From contig NZ_SODM01000001.1 in the NCBI RefSeq assembly GCF_004368785.1, positions 744,001 to 808,000 of the forward strand: a stretch of DNA of 64,000 nucleotides, in the 5' to 3' direction. A model generated the notes under the pieces. That model ran no database searches, was not told the DNA's origin, and saw only the letters and a list, made by a program, of their open reading frames with translations. This document shows positions 58,327 to 64,000 of the stretch, in pieces. The position numbers and the translations under genes were made by a program. This DNA comes from Flavobacterium sp. 270 (lineage in GTDB: Bacteria; Bacteroidota; Bacteroidia; Flavobacteriales; Flavobacteriaceae). The first letter of the stretch is position 1. Each line of letters starts with the position of its first letter.

Positions 58327-58515
58327 AATTTGGAAGATTAGAAAATGGACAATAAAATACTTGTTGCAATAAGCACGGGTGCTTAAGCAATTATAAAAAC
58401 ATTAAAAATCAATGAGTTAAAACGTAATTAAGAATCTTGGCAAATAAGAATTCAAATTACATTTCATAAAAAATATGTTTTCTGTTTATAAATAAACAGC
58501 AGAGAGAGCGTAACT

Positions 58516-58737
58516 TTATCCTGTCGAAAAAGCAGCAGATTTTACATGATGCCAAACATTTGCTGCAGGACTGTTTACATTTAAACTTACACATAACAAT
58601 CCGCCTTCACTATTGGCTTTCGGCATAGAACCGTAAAACAATTTGTCAAGTGAATTTACACATTCATGTAATAGAATTAAAAGTCCTGAAAATCTCTTCT
58701 GAAAAGCGAGATCATAAAAATTAAATTTCTTTTTCAT
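58516..58737 (-). pseudogene. Truncated copy 1 of the adhesin start, 73 codons
   Basis: Starts MKKKFNFYDLAFQKRFSGLL, matching the adhesin N-terminus MKKNFTIYDFFFTKRLLGLL, and later GGLLCVSLNVNSPA against GGLLCVGLNVDSPA. The signal peptide has lost its hydrophobic core end and cleavage site (LLHECVNSLDKLF). It stops at AAFSTG after 73 codons. Probably a degenerate remnant. Confidence 0.7.
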
Positions 58738-58918
58738 AATTTGGAAGATTAGAAAATGGACAATATTATGGCCGTTGCAATAAGCAGGAACGCTTAAGCA
58801 ATTACAAAAACACTAAAAATCAATTAGTTAAAACATAATTTAAAAACTTGGCAAATAAGAACTCAAATTATATTTCATTAAAAAATATTTTATGGTTAAT
58901 AAAATATTTACCGCATAC

Positions 58919-59140
58919 TTATCCTGTTGAAAAAGCAGCTAAGCTTACATTATAACAACAAGCGTTGGCAGAATCATTTACATCTAATGTTGTACACGAT
59001 AATTTAGCATGGTTAGTGGATTGCGACATAGAGCCACAAAACGATTGACCAAATAAATTAGTGCATGCAAACAATAAAAGTAAAAGTCCCGATAGCCTCT
59101 TTTGAAAGCAGAGATCATAAAAAATAAAGTTTTTTTTCAT
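58919..59140 (-). pseudogene. Truncated copy 2 of the adhesin start, 73 codons, signal intact
   Basis: Starts MKKNFIFYDLCFQKRLSGLL and keeps a full signal peptide (LLLLLFACTNLFGQSFC), unlike copy 1. It also ends AAFSTG after exactly 73 codons. If expressed, it would release a Cys-rich secreted peptide of about 43 residues. An upstream in-frame start at 59227 adds 29 unlikely residues. Remnant or small secreted protein; undecided. Confidence 0.6.
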
Positions 59141-59296
59141 AATTTGGAAGATTAGAAAATGGACAATATTATGGCTGTTGCAATAAGCAAATAGGCTTAG
59201 GCAATCAAAATAAACGTTAAAAATCAATTGGTTGAGATGTAATTTAAAATCTTATAAAATAAGAATTGACATTACATTTCACTTAAAAAAAATGTT

Positions 59297-60304
59297 ATTA
59301 TGTACAAAAAACACTTAAGAACATATTCATCCTTTCGGAAAAAATAAAAACTTTTAGGGAATATTGATCTAAATCAATCTTCCATCCGGAGTGATTTGTT
59401 GTGCATAAATTTTCTAAAAAGAAAATTTAAATAATTGAACGGGGGAGTTCTTTAAAATATGCAGCTGCATTCAATAATTATAGAAGGTGATTAGTCATTC
59501 TATAAATTTTGCCTATTTAGAATTAATTCTAAAAATTGAATACATTAAATTTTAAACAATATTTCTTTGATTAAAGAAATACAAAAAGTTATCTATTAAC
59601 AAGCCTCAGAGACTGGGGGTTGAAAATAAACAACTGACATAGGGAGATTTTTTTTGAAATAAGTTTACAAATAAATTAAAAGTAAATTTGAGAAACAATT
59701 TAATATTGTTTCTGAAAGTCAAAAATAAATCTAATATAATGAAAAGACCAAATGCAAACTCGATAAAGAAAGTAACTGTCAATTCCATAAGCAAACTAAT
59801 TTAGTTAGTATTAAAATCTTCAAATTTGAATCCTAAAAAACATCAAAAAAATTATAATTCATTTTACCATATAAGTAATTAAAATATAGAACATTTTGAT
59901 GTTGTTTAAAAAAGCAACAAAATGATTTTGTTTAACTTTTGTTTCTTAAAATTAAGAAAAATTTAAATATTAACCAAACTTTAAAACCCTTGTGTTTTCG
60001 GACTCTCAAAAAAAATAGTTTGAAAAAAAAGGTTAAAACATCAGAAAAATCAATGTATTTCAAGCAAAAAATGAATATGATAAATTTTACAAATAATTAA
60101 ACAGTTTTTCGTTAAAGTTTTAAAAAGTAGTACAAATACTACAATAAAAAAGTTACAATCGATTGTTTTTTTAAGAAAAGTATCTTTTATGAAGAATAAA
60201 ACTTACAATTTTTATACAAATTCAGTTTTATTGAATAATTATAAAAAAACAGGTAGAAATACGGGGGCAATAAAAATTAAAAATGTAAACAAATGTTAAA
60301 AAAC
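59297..60304. other. AT-rich intergenic region without a credible gene
   Basis: About 1 kb of A/T-rich DNA between the adhesin 5' copies and the DUF6495-like gene. I see no coding frame with family features. It holds one FNR-type palindrome (59363-59378) and three isolated G5 runs on the plus strand (59441-59445, 59615-59619, 60263-60267), the first two with small dyads around them. It may be a regulatory region for the adhesin locus. Confidence 0.5.
59363..59378. promoter_or_regulatory. FNR/CRP-type palindrome
   Basis: ATTGATCTAAATCAAT contains TTGAT-nnnn-ATCAA, the classic Fnr box, with perfect 6-bp arms. It lies about 223 bp before the start of adhesin copy 2. Confidence 0.5.
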
Positions 60305-60308
60305 AAAA

Positions 60309-60345
60309 AAAAGGCAAATAATTTAACACCAATCATTTACCTTTT
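60309..60345 (-). terminator. Terminator after the DUF6495-like gene
   Basis: On the minus strand AAAAGGTAAAT pairs with ATTTGCCTTTT (one G-T), followed by further T. It lies 27 nt after the stop codon. Confidence 0.75.
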
Positions 60346-60371
60346 TTAACTAAGTTTTATCTTATAAAATA

Positions 60372-60845
60372 TTAAGATTCAATAATTGTATTGATCTGTT
60401 TAAACAATTGTCCATCGCTTAAGAAAGCTCCCTGCTGAATTAATTCAAAAATAGAACCGTTTCTATCCTCAGTAAAAACCTTCTTTCCAACCTTCATTTC
60501 AATGTTCTCTGTAAACATATTATCACTCAGCCATTGCAAACCATCTTTTGTTAGAAAATCGGTTTCAGGAACCAATGATTTTAGCACAATCGACTGAACA
60601 TGAGTATCAAAACATTGAAACAAAAAGATATGATTTCTAGAAAAATGCTCTAAAAATTCCGCTCTGGACAACACACCTTCCCAGATCAAATCCGAAAAAA
60701 TATCAAGTTCCTGCTCTGCCACTTCTGGTTTATTTTCTTTAATAGAATCCCATTCTGCTTTATCAATCGCTTGTGTCGCTAAAAAGCTAGAAAATTCTGC
60801 ATGTAATTCATCAAATTGCTCTTTTGTTAATCTTGCGTATTTCAT
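60372..60845 (-). CDS. DUF6495-like protein
   Basis: 157 aa, no signal peptide, acidic. The N-terminus MKYARLTKEQFDELHAEFSS and the block EQELDIFSDLIWEGVLSRAE match, from memory, the DUF6495 family of Flavobacteriia, whose function is unknown. The second half (VKSLVPETDFLTKDGLQWLS region) is predicted helical. It is a single gene between two terminators. Confidence 0.75.
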   Translation of the reverse strand: MKYARLTKEQFDELHAEFSSFLATQAIDKAEWDSIKENKPEVAEQELDIFSDLIWEGVLSRAEFLEHFSRNHIFLFQCFDTHVQSIVLKSLVPETDFLTKDGLQWLSDNMFTENIEMKVGKKVFTEDRNGSIFELIQQGAFLSDGQLFKQINTIIES

Positions 60846-60903
60846 TATTATTTTTTCAAATTATGTCCCTAAATAGCTTTTTAATTTTCTAAAGTATTAG
60901 ACA

Positions 60904-60929
60904 AAAAAAGCCCCCTCAAATGAGGGGGC
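60904..60929 (-). terminator. Terminator after the TonB-dependent receptor
   Basis: GCCCCCTCA-AA-TGAGGGGGC stem (9 bp, GC-rich) followed on the minus strand by a run of seven T. It is the strongest intrinsic terminator in the window. Confidence 0.92.
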
Positions 60930-60953
60930 AAATTTACAACATTTTTTAGCGGA

Positions 60954-63900
60954 CTAGAAAATATATCTAATACCAAATTGCATCTGCCATCTGGAGTTTA
61001 AACTAGCATCATAACTAAATGTTTTAGTTTGTGTGTTAGTAAAAGTATAAGTTGGCGTATTTCCTGCAACTGTAACACCAATTGGCTGTACACTTGTAGG
61101 CACCTGAACAACTCCCCAATCTGAATTAAGCAAGTTGCCAAGATTTAAAATATCAATACTAAACTGAATCGTATTCTTTTTTTCTGAAGCCGAAGAAACT
61201 TTAAAATTATAATCCTGAAGGAATTTAAAATCCCATTTTCCTCTCCACGGAGAAATTGCTCCATAACGCTCGGCATATTGGCCTCTTCTGCTTCTCAAAT
61301 ATTCATCTTGTTCAATAAATTTATTAAAAGCGTCACCTTGTCCAGCTCCGGTAAATGTCATTTGTTCAATTTCTGCCGTCGTAGGAATATAAATTAGATC
61401 ATTAACAGCAGATCCGTCATTATTAATATCACCTCCATACGTATAGCTAAAACGACCTCCCTGAGCATATTCAAAGAAAGTAGAAACAGTTGAAGCCCAT
61501 TTGTCATTTCCATACTTCCATTTTTTTGAAGCAACACCAATAAAACGGTGATTATCTCCATATTTAGAATTAGAAAGAACATCTTTATTTACATTACCCA
61601 ACGCAGGATTAAAGGCAAATGCATCACCGGTAATTTCTGCTTCTATTGAATTCACATCCTTAGAAACCAAATAATTATAAGCTAAACTTGCGTAAAGACC
61701 ATTATCAAAAGTTTTCTGAAGCTTAATAGAACTGTTAAAAGCAAATCCTTTATTAGAATTTGTCATTACATAAGCATTATTGGCTCCTTTATCTGCGGCA
61801 GTATAAATCATTCTTCCATCTACGCCTCCCAAAGTTCCTGTTGGATCTTTTAAACCCCAGTTCTGTACGTGTACACCATTAATATCTTTATTATAAGACA
61901 TATCCAGCGTTAAAATATAATTACCCTCAAACTTATAATCAAATCCTAGACTCGTTCTCCAAACCTGTGGCCATTTGTAATCCGGATCCATAATCTGAAA
62001 AAAACTGTCATCTGCCCCACTTACCTGATTACCAAGCCAAACAAAAGGAATTCTACCTGTAAAGATTCCCGATCCTCCACGCAGCTGCGAAGTTGCTTTT
62101 CCTTCAATATCCCAATTAAAGCCCAATCTCGGCGACCATAAAATTTTATCACTTGGTAAATCTGTCGAAATTAATTTTACCGCATTTCCAGTAGCCGGAT
62201 CAAAATAATCTACAGTATTATCTCTTCCTGCTCCACCATTCTCAGTATCAATATATTTTTGAATTAAATCTGCCGTATTAAAGTACAACGGTTTATCTGC
62301 TCTTAAACCCAACGATAGCTTAAAATTATCCGCAATACTCCAATCATCTTGTGCATAAAAAGCCCATTGTCCCACATTTAATTCTGCCAATTTCCAGCCA
62401 TTATCAGCTCCAACTGCAAAATTATTTTTAGCATCATAAATATCCTGAGCATACTGTAAATTTTGAGCAACTATACTCGTTGCATACGGCTGAGCAGCAT
62501 CATTTAAAAAATCCTGCGTAGTAAAATAAGGCGTGAAAAAAGTTCCGGCATAACCATTCGGATTTCCGAAATTATCATATCCACCAAGATTAAATGAATT
62601 AGCAAATTTGAATTTCTCAAAAGAAGTTCCAAATGTAAAAGAATGTTTTCCAACTGTGTAATTCAAATTATCAGTAATCTGAATTACTTTTTGGTCTAAA
62701 GTATTGTTTATAGAAAAAGGCTCGTGACCCGCAATAATATAATTTGCTCCCGATCCGTCCTGAATATTAATTACCGGAGCTGGTTTAGAAAATGGATTTC
62801 TATAATCATTAAAATGCGTATATCCGGCTTGCAATTTATTAGAAACCGTTTCACTGAATTTAGAATTCAGTTCCAGCAAAAAAGAACTCAGTTTATTATT
62901 AATCTGATAGCCAGAATTTTGAAATTGAAGAATCGATGCATTCGGACCTCTAAATCCAAGAGCCGTTGGGTGTGCTGGTTTATCTTTAGAAGCATCAAGG
63001 AAATTGTAAATAACCGCTAATTTATGATTATCAGTAATATTCCAATCTACTTTAATAATTCCTTTACTAGAATTTGATTCATGAATAAAGCCCTGATAAG
63101 CACCTGTATCATAACCTAAATTTGCCAATGCATTTTTAACCGCTATTAAATCCGATTCTAAAACTCTGGATTCATTAATCCCAGTAACGCCGTCATTATT
63201 ATTAGCAACAAAATTAGAACCTAAATCGCTTCTTTTATCAATTTCAAAATTTCCAAAAATGAATAATTTATCTTTAATAATCGGAGCTCCTAAACTAAAT
63301 CCTGCCTGAGTTTGCTCTAAAGAAGGTACAAAGATTTTTTCGCCTTTTATTTTACTTCCCGTCAAATCTTGATTTCTATAAAATGCATAAGCCGTACCAT
63401 GAAACTCATTTGTTCCAGATTTTGTTACCGCATTTACAGAAGCCCCCGTAAATCCAGATAATGTTACATCATAAGGAGCAGTTGCAACTTGAATTTGATC
63501 GATGGCGTCTAATGAAATTGGCTGAGAACCAGTCTGACCTCCCGGAGTTGCGGCATCTAATCCAAAAGGGTTATTAAAAATTGCTCCATTTAAAGAATAA
63601 TTATTGTACTGATCGTTTCTACCTCCAAAAGAACCTCCGCTTGCCGTTGGTTCTAAACGTGTGAAATCATCCGCCGATCTGGAAATTGTTGGTAAAGCCG
63701 TTAATTCTCTTCTGCCAATTGTAGTTTCGGCACCAGTTCTATTGCTTTGAAATACTTTGTTTTTGGATACGACTTTGACTTCTTCTAAAGTTTGGCTTTG
63801 ATCATTTAAAACAACATCTAGATTAAATGCTTTTCCTAAATCAAGATACACATCATTATATTCCTGATTTTGATAGCCTACAAAAGTAACCACAATTTTA

Positions 63901-64000
63901 TATGGGCCGCCAATTCTCATATTCAAAATATTAAATCTTCCGTCTTCATTAGATAAAGAAGAATATTTTGATCCTGTAGGAGTATGAATTGCCAAGATGG
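60954..64000 (-). CDS. Oar-like TonB-dependent receptor, 5' end outside window
   Basis: Outer membrane receptor, open to the right edge, about 1015 codons visible. It starts inside a carboxypeptidase regulatory-like domain (GRFNILNMRIGGPYKIVVTF, GYQNQEY). The plug region follows with RRELTALPTISRSADDFTRL, NQYNNYSLNGA-type signature and VATAPYDVTLSGFTGASVNA, the Oar hallmark. The barrel occupies the rest and ends in RWQMQFGIRYIF, the outer membrane barrel ending. Oar-type receptors lack a proven ligand; they take part in surface protein export or uptake. The signal peptide lies beyond the window, so no start codon is assigned. Confidence 0.93.
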   Translation of the reverse strand, partial: ILAIHTPTGSKYSSLSNEDGRFNILNMRIGGPYKIVVTFVGYQNQEYNDVYLDLGKAFNLDVVLNDQSQTLEEVKVVSKNKVFQSNRTGAETTIGRRELTALPTISRSADDFTRLEPTASGGSFGGRNDQYNNYSLNGAIFNNPFGLDAATPGGQTGSQPISLDAIDQIQVATAPYDVTLSGFTGASVNAVTKSGTNEFHGTAYAFYRNQDLTGSKIKGEKIFVPSLEQTQAGFSLGAPIIKDKLFIFGNFEIDKRSDLGSNFVANNNDGVTGINESRVLESDLIAVKNALANLGYDTGAYQGFIHESNSSKGIIKVDWNITDNHKLAVIYNFLDASKDKPAHPTALGFRGPNASILQFQNSGYQINNKLSSFLLELNSKFSETVSNKLQAGYTHFNDYRNPFSKPAPVINIQDGSGANYIIAGHEPFSINNTLDQKVIQITDNLNYTVGKHSFTFGTSFEKFKFANSFNLGGYDNFGNPNGYAGTFFTPYFTTQDFLNDAAQPYATSIVAQNLQYAQDIYDAKNNFAVGADNGWKLAELNVGQWAFYAQDDWSIADNFKLSLGLRADKPLYFNTADLIQKYIDTENGGAGRDNTVDYFDPATGNAVKLISTDLPSDKILWSPRLGFNWDIEGKATSQLRGGSGIFTGRIPFVWLGNQVSGADDSFFQIMDPDYKWPQVWRTSLGFDYKFEGNYILTLDMSYNKDINGVHVQNWGLKDPTGTLGGVDGRMIYTAADKGANNAYVMTNSNKGFAFNSSIKLQKTFDNGLYASLAYNYLVSKDVNSIEAEITGDAFAFNPALGNVNKDVLSNSKYGDNHRFIGVASKKWKYGNDKWASTVSTFFEYAQGGRFSYTYGGDINNDGSAVNDLIYIPTTAEIEQMTFTGAGQGDAFNKFIEQDEYLRSRRGQYAERYGAISPWRGKWDFKFLQDYNFKVSSASEKKNTIQFSIDILNLGNLLNSDWGVVQVPTSVQPIGVTVAGNTPTYTFTNTQTKTFSYDASLNSRWQMQFGIRYIF

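Larger units (their letters stand above)
58327..59296 (-). repeat. Three tandem copies of the adhesin 5' region
   Basis: The sequence upstream of the adhesin ATG (from 58327 to about 58477) recurs at 58738-58893 and 59141-59296. Each copy has the same ATG-proximal block (TTTTCTAATCTTCCAAATTATG in two parts, CAAATTATG shared) and a shared TTGCAACGGCC or related word. Period 411 and 403 bp. The repeats include the signal-peptide coding region. Confidence 0.85.

Noticed and set aside
59606..59794. 62-codon minus-strand ORF in the AT-rich region
   Set aside because: It is hydrophobic only through AT bias and has no ribosome binding site or family features.

Overview
The window looks like chromosomal DNA of a Flavobacterium or a close relative in the Flavobacteriaceae. 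The evidence is the low GC content, promoters of the Bacteroidota type (-7 element TAnnTTTG), a type IX secretion (T9SS) type B sorting domain on a giant adhesin with PorP/SprF-like and OmpA partners, an Oar-like TonB-dependent receptor, and Bacteroidota gene orders such as bamD-rpoZ-coaBC-DUF4835-recN. I saw no rRNA, tRNA, CRISPR array, phage or insertion sequence. Genus-level placement is inference from these features, not from a database search.

Layout. 1-3.9 kb: arginine biosynthesis operon on the minus strand (acetyltransferase, argG, argC, argD), headed by an RNA leader of about 320 nt that can fold into a closed multi-branched structure. 4.1-14.8 kb: mixed single genes (M1 peptidase, epimerase, acetyltransferase, small beta-barrel proteins, smpB, a degenerate Fic protein, pcm, an RDD membrane protein, an oxidoreductase). 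14.9-22 kb: plus-strand housekeeping genes (3-hydroxyacyl-CoA dehydrogenase, YggS, an exonuclease/GIY-YIG protein, a K+ channel, miaA, acyl-ACP thioesterase), with a large structured repeat just before miaA. 22-25 kb: an rtcB-prfH-TPR operon that probably serves RNA repair and ribosome rescue, preceded by a possible tiny-protein gene with its own promoter and terminator. 25.3-29.2 kb: an RprX/RprY-like two-component system, coaE and a glycosyltransferase. 29.4-37.2 kb: fabV, the recN-DUF4835-coaBC-rpoZ-bamD operon, and dapA. 37.3-41.8 kb: a 5'-nucleotidase split into two genes, a membrane protein, ligA. 42-59.3 kb: a surface adhesin locus. 60.4-64 kb: a small conserved protein and an Oar-like TonB-dependent receptor cut by the window edge.

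The adhesin locus dominates the window. A 4466-residue secreted protein is followed by a PorP/SprF-like outer membrane protein and an OmpA-family protein, the arrangement seen for the gliding adhesin SprB and SprF. Its centre is an in-frame array of 18 units of 82 residues (246 bp), arranged as a higher-order ABB trimer. Upstream lie two further copies of the promoter region plus signal-peptide region, each ending after exactly 73 codons. An FNR-type palindrome and three G5 runs occur in the AT-rich region beyond them.

Strongest candidates for undescribed biology: the arg leader RNA with a possible competing helix, the duplicated 5' ends of the adhesin gene, the tiny gene at 24.9 kb, the TPR partner of rtcB-prfH, and the Fic-like protein that lacks its catalytic and inhibitory residues.
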